From Clostridiales bacterium (GTDB taxonomy: Bacteria > Bacillota > Clostridia > Christensenellales > Borkfalkiaceae), in the NCBI GenBank assembly GCA_015069285.1, contig SVIX01000007.1, positions 1 to 35,670 of the forward strand: DNA of 35,670 nt, given 5' to 3'. The notes under the pieces were generated by a model. That model was not told where the DNA came from. It saw nothing but the letters and a program-made list of their open reading frames with translations, and did not search any database. Positions 24,389 to 31,378 of this stretch are shown in pieces; within the stretch, counting starts at the first letter, position 1; every line of letters starts with the position of its first letter. A program made the position numbers and the translations under genes.

Positions 24389-25143
24389 CGCACCCTCCTT
24401 TCGATTGCCTTCGCGCAAAGCACGCCCAGACATTCCAAGAAAAATCCAATCAAACACACCGCTATTACGAGCGCAAAAAGTTGCGGTAATTCGGTATATA
24501 CGTACTGCGTTTCCAAAACGAGCGCGCCTAAGCTTTTCGCCGTATGCACGAGCACTTCCGCCGACACCACGAGTTTTACGGCAAACCCAAGCCCCGCTCC
24601 AATTTCTTTGACGATAAACGGCGCAACGGAAGGCAAATATAAGCGCGTTATCCGTTTTTTGAGCGGTACGCAATAAGCTTTGCTCATTTCCACAAGTCCG
24701 TTATCCACGCCCGAAAACGCGCCTAAAAACGCCGTATACAGCATAGGGAATAACGACAAGAACGCAACCAACACGGGCACAGCGCCGGCGTTCGTCCAAT
24801 CCAAGAGCAAGAACACGATAGCGAATACGGGCAACACCCGAATCACCGCCACCACGGGCGCAAATATACGCGCAAAGGTAGGACGCAGGTACGCGGTGAA
24901 CGCCAAAACGCCCGCCAAAAGGAAGGAGGCGAAAAACGCCGAAAGCACGCGCAAAAAGGTGCTACCCAACGCGCGCCAAAACGCGCCGTCTACCCAATAC
25001 GCAAAAAAAGCTTTTACGGAATGAGAAAACGGGGGCACAATCAAATCGTTCCCCACAATCGCCCAAACGACGACCCAAAGACAAACGAGAAGGACAAGCG
25101 CCACCGCCGTTTGCCATACGTTTTTCCATACCGTTTTTTTCAT
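24385..25143 (-). CDS. ABC transporter permease (SsuC/TauC/ThiX type)
   Basis: Membrane channel of the import system. The 252-residue product has about six predicted membrane helices (for example AVALVLLVCLWVVVWAIVG near the N-terminus and LFALVIAVCLIGFFLECLGV near the C-terminus). The cytoplasmic EAA-like loop that docks the ATPase reads EMSKAYCVPLKKRITRLYLP. Length is normal. It is flanked by the binding-protein gene (10-base gap) and the ATPase gene (4-base overlap), a compact single-substrate importer. Confidence 0.92.
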   Translation of the reverse strand: MKKTVWKNVWQTAVALVLLVCLWVVVWAIVGNDLIVPPFSHSVKAFFAYWVDGAFWRALGSTFLRVLSAFFASFLLAGVLAFTAYLRPTFARIFAPVVAVIRVLPVFAIVFLLLDWTNAGAVPVLVAFLSLFPMLYTAFLGAFSGVDNGLVEMSKAYCVPLKKRITRLYLPSVAPFIVKEIGAGLGFAVKLVVSAEVLVHTAKSLGALVLETQYVYTELPQLFALVIAVCLIGFFLECLGVLCAKAIERRVR

Positions 25144-25153
25144 ATCCTTTTTA

Positions 25154-26191
25154 TCAACCCAGCCAATAGAAGTTTTCGCTTGGCAATACCGTTTTTTCTT
25201 CTACCGTCTTTGCAATTTGTAAAAACGCCTCCGTTCTTGCCTTGCATACGCTCGACCATTCAAAACGAACGCCACTACGCGCAACTACTTCGCCGTTTAA
25301 AACGGACGCGTTCAAACTCGTCGTCGCGCTTTGGTCTTCAAAATGCGATTGCACCGCCGTCACGAGCGTTTCCCCGCTCGCCGTCGTAGCCCAAGTCGCG
25401 CTTTCCTCTACCTTTTCCAAAAATTCTTTCACCCAATCGGTTTTTCCCGCCAAAACGGATTTTTTCGCTACGAGAACCGCCTGCGTATACCCTTGTTCGC
25501 CGTATATCGTCTGTACGTCGCCCACCGTTTGAAATCCGCCTTTTTTTAACGCCGTTACGGCAGGTTCTGCCATTACGAAAAGGTTTACGCCCTGTTGTAT
25601 CATCGCGTTCAACGCCTGCGCAGGCGCCGTGCCTTCGGGGATAACGATAGGTTTTAAATTGATTTTATCGGACACGTGAATCGCATTTTCCGCCGATAAA
25701 TCGTTATACGGTAAACCGTTTTTCGCAAGCGCGCTCTTAAATATCATCCCCGGCGTGGAGGCAAGTTGTAATACGCCCACCTTTTGACCGATAAGCGAGG
25801 ATAAATTCTCCGCCGTGTACGAACTTTCCGTATCCTTGGAAATCATATACAAATTACCGTGCGTAACCGCACCTACCATTTGATATTGCTCCCCAGAACC
25901 CACCTTTGCCGTTGCCACCGTCAAAGGCAATACGCAAAAATCGGCGTTCTCGTCCGTGTTTTTATACGATACTTTTTTTGCAATATCCGAAGCGTTTACC
26001 ACGAAATAGGACGCCCCGTCTTCGTCGTTATCCTCGTGCATTAACTTCGAAAACGCCAACGCGGGCGCGCCGTCGGGCATATACACGGTAATATCCGATT
26101 TATTCGCTTCCTCTTTTTTACAACCAACCGCCAACGCGCATACGCTCGCAATCGCTAAAAAAATTGATAAAATTCGCTTTTTGTTTTTCAT
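25154..26191 (-). CDS. ABC transporter substrate-binding lipoprotein (SsuA/NMT1-like)
   Basis: Captures the substrate outside the membrane for the permease. The 345-residue product has a lipoprotein signal with lipobox ALAVGC (Cys24), then a lysine-rich tether. The mature part begins ITVYMPDGAPALAFSKLM and continues FCVLPLTVATAKV, GQKVGVLQLASTPGMIFKSALAKNGL and LFVMAEPAVTALKKG, the pattern of type-2 periplasmic binding proteins that carry sulfonates, nitrate or thiamine precursors. The substrate cannot be read from the sequence, and no riboswitch or metabolic gene nearby names it. It lies 19 bases after trmB. Confidence 0.85.
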   Translation of the reverse strand: MKNKKRILSIFLAIASVCALAVGCKKEEANKSDITVYMPDGAPALAFSKLMHEDNDEDGASYFVVNASDIAKKVSYKNTDENADFCVLPLTVATAKVGSGEQYQMVGAVTHGNLYMISKDTESSYTAENLSSLIGQKVGVLQLASTPGMIFKSALAKNGLPYNDLSAENAIHVSDKINLKPIVIPEGTAPAQALNAMIQQGVNLFVMAEPAVTALKKGGFQTVGDVQTIYGEQGYTQAVLVAKKSVLAGKTDWVKEFLEKVEESATWATTASGETLVTAVQSHFEDQSATTSLNASVLNGEVVARSGVRFEWSSVCKARTEAFLQIAKTVEEKTVLPSENFYWLG

Positions 26192-26209
26192 ACTTCTCTT
26201 CCTGCTTAT

Positions 26210-26896
26210 TTATTCTAAAATCGCCTCAACGCGATGTATCGGCAAACCTTTCTCTATCCATTTTGCCTCGTATTCCGTCACGATATTCCATTCAGGGTTG
26301 CCCTTTTCGTGTAAATCAAAGGTAACCTCTTTTAACGCAAATCCGCACGCTTTGTATTCTTCTAACGAAAACTCGAAAAATTCCCTATCGTCCGTCTTTT
26401 GTATAATCTTTCCGCCGTCTACGAGCAGTTTTTTGTAAACCTCCAAAAAATTCCGATGCGTCAACCGTTGCGTCGCGTACCCAAGCTTGGGAAGTGGCGT
26501 GGAAAAATTTAAATAAATGACGGACAAACTCTTTTCGGGAATATAACAGGGCAGACACTCCGCGCGGATATTGAGAAACTTCAAATTTTCAAGACCGCGT
26601 TTTGCCACCTCTTCCAACGGCGTTAAAATAACGTTACTCATCTTTTCCAACGCCAAAAAATTGACGGACGGGTATTTTTCCGCCATCGCAATAGCAAAAC
26701 CGCCCTTTCCGCACCCGATTTCAAGCGCGACGGGGTTATTATTTTTAAACGCCTTTTGAAAATCAATCAACGCGCGAAAATTTTCCGCCGCCTCTTTCAT
26801 ATTCAAAATCCCGTTCGTACCCTGCGCCAATAAATAGAGCGAAACCGCCTCCATTCTCGCCTCAAAATTCCGCTTTTTTCGCATTCTCATCGACAT
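26210..26896 (-). CDS. trmB: tRNA (guanine-N7-)-methyltransferase, diverged catalytic motif
   Basis: Methylates G46 in the variable loop of tRNAs using S-adenosylmethionine. The 228-residue product has the SAM motif ALEIGCGKGGFAIAMA (about 57-72), NFLALEK (about 79-85), YLNFSTPLPKLGYATQRLTH (about 128-147) and a C-terminal NPEWNIVTEYEAKW. In most TrmB the third motif reads S/C-DPWPK..H.KRRLT. Here the aspartate is Thr133, the tryptophan is Leu and the basic run is weaker. The frame is intact. Several adjacent ATGs and a weak ribosome binding site leave the start uncertain by up to five codons. Confidence 0.9.
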   Translation of the reverse strand: MSMRMRKKRNFEARMEAVSLYLLAQGTNGILNMKEAAENFRALIDFQKAFKNNNPVALEIGCGKGGFAIAMAEKYPSVNFLALEKMSNVILTPLEEVAKRGLENLKFLNIRAECLPCYIPEKSLSVIYLNFSTPLPKLGYATQRLTHRNFLEVYKKLLVDGGKIIQKTDDREFFEFSLEEYKACGFALKEVTFDLHEKGNPEWNIVTEYEAKWIEKGLPIHRVEAILE

Positions 26897-26913
26897 AACT
26901 TCTTACCGTTCCC

Positions 26914-27354
26914 TTATTTTCTGCCCGTGCTCCCAAATCCGCCTTCGCCACGAACGGTAGCGGAAAGCTCGTTCGTTTCAAAATATTCCGCCTTTAAAAA
27001 GGGCGTAACGACGAGTTGCGCAATCCGTTCCTTGGGCGCGATTTTTTGCTCAATCGCCGAATGGTTATGAAGCGCGACCATGACTTCTCCCCGATAATCC
27101 GCATCCACGACCCCTACTTTATTGGCAGGCGCAAGACCGCGCTTGGACGCCAAACCGCTCCGCGCGTAAATCAACCCTGCGTACCCCTCGGGAATCTCCA
27201 TCGCAAGCCCCGTGCGGATAAGCTTAGTTTCGTTGGGCGCAAAGGTAATTTCGCTATCGCAAAGCGCGTACAAATCCGCCCCAGCGGAAAATTCCGACCC
27301 GTAAGTAGGCAACACGGCGTTTTCGTCTAACTTTTTCACAGCAATTTTCGGCAT
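26914..27354 (-). CDS. dut: dUTP diphosphatase
   Basis: Hydrolyses dUTP to dUMP and pyrophosphate, keeping uracil out of DNA and feeding thymidylate synthase. The 146-residue product shows the trimeric dUTPase motifs: SAGADLYA (1), ARSGLASKRGL (2), NKVGVVDADYRGEV with the catalytic Asp (3), RIAQLVV (4) and GEGGFGSTGRK (5). An upstream in-frame ATG would add 23 residues. The ATG at 27354, with GAGGTG seven bases before it, gives the normal length. First gene of the long minus-strand run toward adhE. Confidence 0.96.
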   Translation of the reverse strand: MPKIAVKKLDENAVLPTYGSEFSAGADLYALCDSEITFAPNETKLIRTGLAMEIPEGYAGLIYARSGLASKRGLAPANKVGVVDADYRGEVMVALHNHSAIEQKIAPKERIAQLVVTPFLKAEYFETNELSATVRGEGGFGSTGRK

Positions 27355-27394
27355 AATTTTCACCTCGTAAAAACAAATCGTTATTTTTTTATCT

Positions 27395-27423
27395 ATTATA
27401 CTATAACCCGCGCAAAAAAGCAA
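27395..27423 (-). promoter_or_regulatory. Promoter of the dut-trmB-ABC-rex run
   Basis: On the minus strand TATAAT (27400-27395) with TTGCTT (27423-27418) 17 bases upstream. The leader to dut is about 34 nt. No Rex-type palindrome was seen here. Confidence 0.65.
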
Positions 27424-27430
27424 GCGAATG

Positions 27431-27469
27431 AAAAAACCTCCGCGAAAAAATTTTTCCGCAGAGGTTTTT
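27431..27469 (-). terminator. Terminator after the XRE gene remnant
   Basis: AAAAACCTC (27432-27440) and GAGGTTTTT (27461-27469) form the outer stem. The inner bases pair almost completely on the minus strand, because both irregular positions become G-U pairs there, while on the plus strand they are A-C mismatches. A T-run follows on the minus strand. The structure is thus tuned for minus transcription, that is, for the truncated XRE gene. Confidence 0.75.
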
Positions 27470-27496
27470 CGTGGACTTATAAACCCGTCGTTATTT

Positions 27497-27610
27497 TTAA
27501 TCCTTTCTTCCTATTAAATAATCAATATCCTCCCCAAAAAAATCAGCTATCTTGCAAAGATTGCTTAACGAGATTTCTCTTTGACGCATTGGGAATATAT
27601 AAGTTTTTAT
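27497..27610 (-). pseudogene. 3' remnant of an XRE-family regulator gene
   Basis: The minus strand encodes an ending, EISLSNLCKIADFFGEDIDYLIGRKD, which is the typical C-terminal half of a helix-turn-helix XRE domain (in many family members: REPSLETLIKIADFFGVSLDYLLG). Upstream of about 27610 the same frame continues, but its residues (VCYCVLYARICVTAILFVRR) do not look like the missing helices 1-3. The gene therefore seems to have lost its 5' part. It keeps its own downstream terminator. An alternative is a short intact frame from an internal ATG with no DNA-binding function. Confidence 0.6.
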
Positions 27611-27880
27611 ACCTATACGCCGTACAAACAGTATGGCGGTGACGCATATACGGGCATACAAAACGCAATAGCAGACGTATCCAATCAAATGGGCGATATG
27701 GCTCGAGGTATAGCAACCTACATAGAATACTTATATACTTGTTTTGGTTACGTTTTAATGATTATCGGATTGCTCGTCGTATTGTTTGGAGTGAATAAAT
27801 TGCTTCATCTTCGAGTTACCGTTGCACAACAACCCATCGCACAACAACCCGTCAATCAAATCCCCCCTTCAAATGAGTAA
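27581..27880 (+). CDS. Small membrane protein ORF, possibly 5'-truncated
   Basis: An open frame of up to 99 codons begins only with TTG and lacks a good ribosome binding site; ATGs occur later (27688, 27697). The readable protein has a polar part YTPYKQYGGDAYTGIQNAIADVSNQ, a membrane helix (about CFGYVLMIIGLLVVLFGV), and a tail with a repeated AQQP unit, encoded by the 12-base direct repeat GCACAACAACCC at 27824-27835 and 27839-27850. It uses ATA codons often, unlike its neighbours, suggesting acquisition. It overlaps the XRE remnant head to head. I do not recognise the family. It may be a broken gene or a short real one. Confidence 0.4.
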   Translation: MTHWEYISFYTYTPYKQYGGDAYTGIQNAIADVSNQMGDMARGIATYIEYLYTCFGYVLMIIGLLVVLFGVNKLLHLRVTVAQQPIAQQPVNQIPPSNE

Positions 27881-27980
27881 AGCTTCAAATCAGCATCAAA
27901 AAATCTCCCGTTTCTTGGTTGATTTTTTACGCATATCCCTTTTCTTTCGCGCCTATACTATATAGTGGAGGGAAACGGTT

Positions 27981-29033
27981 ATGAAGAAAATACTTTTTAC
28001 GGGCGGTGGGAGCGCAGGACACGTCGTTCCCAATCTTGCGCTTATTGAAGAAGTTTTATCCGAGGATTTTGCCGAGGCGTGTTATATGGGCACGAACGGT
28101 ATTGAAAAATCGCTGATTGCCGAATGGAAAATCCCCTTTTACGAAATTTCTTGTCCAAAGCTCATTCGTGGCGGTGGATTTTCCGCGTTGAAACGAAACC
28201 TCAAAATTCCGTCCGCCTTTTTAAGCGCGGTGAAACAGGCGAAAAAAGGAATAGAACTTTTCCAGCCCGACCTCGTCTTTTCCAAGGGCGGTTACGTAGC
28301 GTTGCCCGTCGTGTTCGCCGCAAAATCCTTAAAAATCCCCTGCTACGCGCATGAGAGCGATTTTTCGCCCGGGCTTGCCAATAAGCTTTCCGCGCGGTTT
28401 TGTAAAAAGGTGTTTACCTCTTTCCCCGAAACGGCGAGAAGGCTAAAACGGGGCGAATACAGCGGTGCGCCCATTCGCCGAGCCATTCTTTCCGCCACCA
28501 AAGCGGAGGCGCGCAAAAAATGGAATATAGGCTTTCACGAACGGGTATTACTCGTATTCGGGGGCGGTAGCGGTAGCGTCGCTATCAATAACGCCGTCCG
28601 CGCGCAAATCCAAGCGCTTACGAAAAACTGCGTCGTGCTACACGTTTGCGGTAAAGGCAATACCGTTCAAAGCAATATCAAAAACTACCGTCAGTTTGAA
28701 TACATCAGCGAAATGCACGAGGCGTACGCGTGCGCGGACGTCGTGGTATCGCGCGCGGGCGCGGGAACGGTGTTCGAACTGCTTGCGTTAAAAAAGCCCG
28801 CGATATTTGTACCTTTAGAAGGACAAACGCGGGGCGACCAAGCGGAAAACGCCGAATACTTCCGCGCGAAAGGGTTATGTCGCGTAATTTCGCAATCTCG
28901 GCTTTCCAAGCTCTCGGACGAGGTGGAAAAAACCTTTGAGGACGATATTTTAAAACAACGGTTAGCAGAAAATCGGTTCACACCTGCCAATCCGTTGATT
29001 TTACAAGAATTAAAAAAGGCGTTATCCTTATGA
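27981..29033 (+). CDS. murG: MurG, lipid II-forming GlcNAc transferase
   Basis: Adds N-acetylglucosamine to lipid I at the inner face of the membrane, the last cytoplasmic step of peptidoglycan synthesis. The 350-residue GT-B protein has FTGGGSAGHVVPN (about 6-18, normally GGTAGH..P), VFSKGGYVALPVVFAA, LVFGGGSGSVAINNAV, and the donor-binding region VVSRAGAGTVFELLALKKPAIFVPL with RGDQAENAEYF. The start ATG at 27981 has GGAGGG upstream. Unusually it is not in a division/cell-wall cluster but is followed, with a 4-base overlap, by a YunB-type sporulation gene. Another murG may exist elsewhere. Confidence 0.93.
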   Translation: MKKILFTGGGSAGHVVPNLALIEEVLSEDFAEACYMGTNGIEKSLIAEWKIPFYEISCPKLIRGGGFSALKRNLKIPSAFLSAVKQAKKGIELFQPDLVFSKGGYVALPVVFAAKSLKIPCYAHESDFSPGLANKLSARFCKKVFTSFPETARRLKRGEYSGAPIRRAILSATKAEARKKWNIGFHERVLLVFGGGSGSVAINNAVRAQIQALTKNCVVLHVCGKGNTVQSNIKNYRQFEYISEMHEAYACADVVVSRAGAGTVFELLALKKPAIFVPLEGQTRGDQAENAEYFRAKGLCRVISQSRLSKLSDEVEKTFEDDILKQRLAENRFTPANPLILQELKKALSL

Positions 29034-29743
29034 ACCGTTTCAGCGAATACGCTCTGCCAAGCTATCAACAAAGTGGCAAGCGAAGAAAACGCACCAAACG
29101 CCAACGCCGTAGAAAATGGGCGTGTATTTTCGTTGTGATAACGCTCGTCGCTACGGTAGCGTTCGTCTTTTTTCAGCGCAACGCTACGCGCGTGCTTATC
29201 TCTATTAGCGAGGCAACGATGCGCGCGAGCACTACCGTTGCCGTCAACGACGCCGTGTATTATACGCTGTCCGACGAAATGCGTTACGAAGACTTGGTAA
29301 CGATAACGCGCGACGAGCAAGGCGCAATCGTCGCCGTGGCGGCGAACCCCTTAAAAATCAATAAAATCGCGCGCGACACCGCGTCTATCTCGCAATCCAA
29401 CTTAAAAAATTTAAGTCTGAACGGAATCCCCGTCCCTTTGGGTGCGTTGACGGGTATCGAGGCTTTGGCGGGGTTAGGTCCAAGTATTCATTTCCGTATC
29501 ATTCCCGTCAGTAGCGTTTCTTGCGATTTTTCGTCCACTTTCGAAAGCGTAGGTATCAACCAAACCAAACATTCTATCTACTTAAACGTCGTTGCGGATA
29601 TCAGTATCGTTATGCCTTCGCGCACCGAAAATTTTGCGGTCGTTACGGAAATTTTAGTCGGGGAATCGATTATCGTCGGCAATATCCCCGACGCCTATTT
29701 ACAATCGGATATTTTCGGCGAAAAACCCAATCTATCCGCTTGA
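29030..29743 (+). CDS. yunB: Sporulation protein YunB family
   Basis: YunB in Bacillus is a sporulation protein made in the mother cell under sigma E; its mechanism is unclear. The 237-residue product has a very basic N-terminus (KRRKRTKRQRRRKW), one membrane helix (about residues 31-48), and an outside domain. That domain shows the family pattern: LISISEATMRASTTVAVNDAV, then IPVPLGALTGIEALAGLGPSI and a closing V..EILVGESIIVGNIPDAYL. Its ATG overlaps the murG stop (ATGA). It is the best evidence in this window for an endospore-forming ancestry. Confidence 0.9.
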   Translation: MNRFSEYALPSYQQSGKRRKRTKRQRRRKWACIFVVITLVATVAFVFFQRNATRVLISISEATMRASTTVAVNDAVYYTLSDEMRYEDLVTITRDEQGAIVAVAANPLKINKIARDTASISQSNLKNLSLNGIPVPLGALTGIEALAGLGPSIHFRIIPVSSVSCDFSSTFESVGINQTKHSIYLNVVADISIVMPSRTENFAVVTEILVGESIIVGNIPDAYLQSDIFGEKPNLSA

Positions 29744-29764
29744 AAGTTTTTTTGTTTGATACAG

Positions 29765-29793
29765 TTGCATTTTTTGGAAAAAACCGCTATAAT
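29765..29793 (+). promoter_or_regulatory. Sigma-A promoter of the nucleoside hydrolase gene
   Basis: TTGCAT (29765-29770), a 17-base spacer and a perfect TATAAT (29788-29793), about 18 bases before the start codon at 29812. The leader is therefore short, about 12 nt, and includes AGAGG. Confidence 0.85.
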
Positions 29794-29811
29794 GATTACG
29801 AGAGGTATTTT

Positions 29812-30747
29812 ATGAACGCACAACCCTATAAATTGATTATTGATACAGACCCCGGCGTAGACGACGCCGTATGTCTTATTTACGCGCTCACGGACGAACG
29901 CGCGCAAACGCTACTTCTAACGACCGTCGTCGGCAATATTCCTATCGATACCGCAACGCGCAACACTTTACACGTTTTGGATATTTTGGGAAAGGATATC
30001 CCCGTTGCCCAAGGCTACGCGACGGCTTTACACCGTATTAGCGAAACGGCGGAATTTATCCACCAAAAAGAGGGCTTGGGCGGTTATATCCCTCCCAAAA
30101 CCACGACGCGGAAAATCATCAAAACGGACGCCGTCGAGGCGATGTACGACCTATTAAAAAAGGGCGACGGCGATATTATTCCCGTCGTATTAGGTCCGCA
30201 AACGAATATCGGCGCACTCCTCAAAAAACACCCTGATATTATCCCTAAAATCCCCAAAATCGCGTTTATGGGCGGTTCGCCGTTCGGTATGGAAGGCTAT
30301 CCCGACCACATTTCCTTTAATATTTCTTGCGACCCCGAAGCCTTCCAAATCGTTTTGGACAGCAAAATCCCCTTACTTATGCTCCCCTCGGACGTAGGCA
30401 GGCGCAAAGCGCATTTAGATGAGGAATACGTCAACGTCTTAAAAGAGGTCAACGACGTGGGAAAATTGATGTATTATATGTACGGTCGGTATTGGGAACC
30501 GGGGTATCCCGACAAGCGCGTGGCAACCAACGACGTTTGCGCGTTTTTCGCGCTCGTATACCCCGAACTTTTCACCACGAAAAAATGTGAGATTACCGTC
30601 AACGTGGACGACGCTCCGGGCAAAACGATTGTAGAATTTTGCGAGGACGGACACGTCGACCTCGTCACCGAAGTAGACCGAGCGGGGTTTATTCGATTGC
30701 TCAACGATAATTTAAAAAAGCTTGACCATATTAAAATCAAATTTTAA
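29812..30747 (+). CDS. Inosine/uridine-type nucleoside hydrolase
   Basis: Hydrolyses a ribonucleoside to base and ribose in nucleoside salvage, using a calcium ion. The 311-residue product has the metal motif IIDTDPGVDDAV (Asp11, Asp13, Asp17, Asp18), then GNIPIDTATRNTLHVL, FMGGSPFGMEGY, NISCDPEAFQIVLDSKIPLLMLPSDVG and a C-terminal NDVCAFFALVYPELF with the conserved D.. region. The base preference (purine or pyrimidine) cannot be told. The open frame extends far upstream through yunB in another frame, but the promoter and ribosome site fix the start at 29812. Confidence 0.93.
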   Translation: MNAQPYKLIIDTDPGVDDAVCLIYALTDERAQTLLLTTVVGNIPIDTATRNTLHVLDILGKDIPVAQGYATALHRISETAEFIHQKEGLGGYIPPKTTTRKIIKTDAVEAMYDLLKKGDGDIIPVVLGPQTNIGALLKKHPDIIPKIPKIAFMGGSPFGMEGYPDHISFNISCDPEAFQIVLDSKIPLLMLPSDVGRRKAHLDEEYVNVLKEVNDVGKLMYYMYGRYWEPGYPDKRVATNDVCAFFALVYPELFTTKKCEITVNVDDAPGKTIVEFCEDGHVDLVTEVDRAGFIRLLNDNLKKLDHIKIKF

Positions 30748-30757
30748 CCGAAAAACG

Positions 30758-30794
30758 TATACGGGGCAGTTTTTTCGACTTGCCCCGTATATTT
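30758..30794 (+). terminator. Terminator after the nucleoside hydrolase gene
   Basis: Perfect 11-base arms TATACGGGGCA (30758-30768) and TGCCCCGTATA (30781-30791) with a 12-base loop and a short TTT tail. It is the first of two adjacent hairpins. Confidence 0.75.
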
Positions 30795-30802
30795 AGAATA
30801 AA

Positions 30803-30841
30803 AAAAACAAAAAACCGTATCAACCCAACGATACGGTTTTT
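30803..30841 (-). terminator. Terminator after the cold-shock gene
   Basis: Twelve-base arms AAAAACCGTATC (30810-30821) and GATACGGTTTTT (30830-30841). On the minus strand the stem is followed by TTGTTTTTTTT, an excellent tail, so it mainly ends the csp transcript. It can also work on plus. Confidence 0.85.
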
Positions 30842-30888
30842 AGTTTGTGTTTGCTCTACAGGGAGAACTGTAAAGCGAGTCGTGGTTT

Positions 30889-31101
30889 TTACAGCACCAC
30901 TACGTTAATCGCGCGAAGTTTTACCGGATTTTTAGGGTCGGTTTCAATTTCAAACGAAACTTTTTGCCCTTCTTTCAACCGTTTGTAGCCCTCCATCACG
31001 ATTGCGGAGAAATGTACGAATACGTCGTCGCCACCTTCGTCGTTAGCGATAAAGCCGTAACCCTTTTCCGCATTGAACCATTTCACAGTACCTTGGCTCA
31101 T
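30889..31101 (-). CDS. Cold-shock-domain protein
   Basis: A single OB-fold RNA chaperone that melts mRNA structure. The 70-residue product [19 protein letters not shown] has both RNA-binding motifs, KGYGFI (RNP1) and DVFVHFSAI (RNP2), and the family-typical [13 protein letters not shown] longer frame opens upstream, but the ATG at 31101 with GGAGGT before it gives the standard length. The promoter lies about 100 bases upstream, leaving a leader of about 92 nt that could fold in a temperature-dependent way, as seen for cold-shock genes elsewhere. Confidence 0.96.
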   Translation of the reverse strand: MSQGTVKWFNAEKGYGFIANDEGGDDVFVHFSAIVMEGYKRLKEGQKVSFEIETDPKNPVKLRAINVVVL

Positions 31102-31199
31102 CTTTGGTACCTCCAGTATAAGATTTTTGTAACATGAGAAAAAACTTTGTTTTTCAAAACTGCACAAAAAACACCTCGTTCCACCCCGATACATTTATT

Positions 31200-31228
31200 A
31201 TTATAGCATAATTTTTTTACGATTGCAA
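31200..31228 (-). promoter_or_regulatory. Sigma-A promoter of the cold-shock gene
   Basis: On the minus strand TTGCAA (31228-31223), a 17-base spacer and TATAAT (31205-31200). Transcription would start near 31193, giving a roughly 92-nt leader. Confidence 0.8.
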
Positions 31229-31310
31229 TCCTTATAACGTGGATTTTTGCTTATTTTTGTTGTTTTTTTATTATTTTTGCATACTTTTTACCATTTTTTG
31301 GGTTAAACGA

Positions 31311-31340
31311 TAGACTTTTTCGTTCGGTTTGTGTTATACT
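31311..31340 (+). promoter_or_regulatory. Promoter of uppP (extended -10)
   Basis: TATACT (31335-31340) preceded by TGT, an extended -10. The -35 is poor (TAGACT at 31311-31316, 18-base spacer). The AAAGGA site follows before the ATG at 31379. Confidence 0.6.
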
Positions 31341-31378
31341 TAAACAAAACGGCATATACTAAAAAAAGGAAAACGGTT

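Noticed and set aside
24389..24673. N-terminal extension of the ABC ATPase frame
   Set aside because: It overlaps the permease gene in another frame; a TTG with AAGGAGG at 24388 explains the start.
27640..27880. CRISPR or repeat array suggested by the AQQP repeat
   Set aside because: Only two 12-base copies inside a reading frame; a protein tail repeat, not an array.
29521..29811. N-terminal extension of the nucleoside hydrolase
   Set aside because: It overlaps yunB out of frame, and a promoter and ribosome site lie just before 29812.
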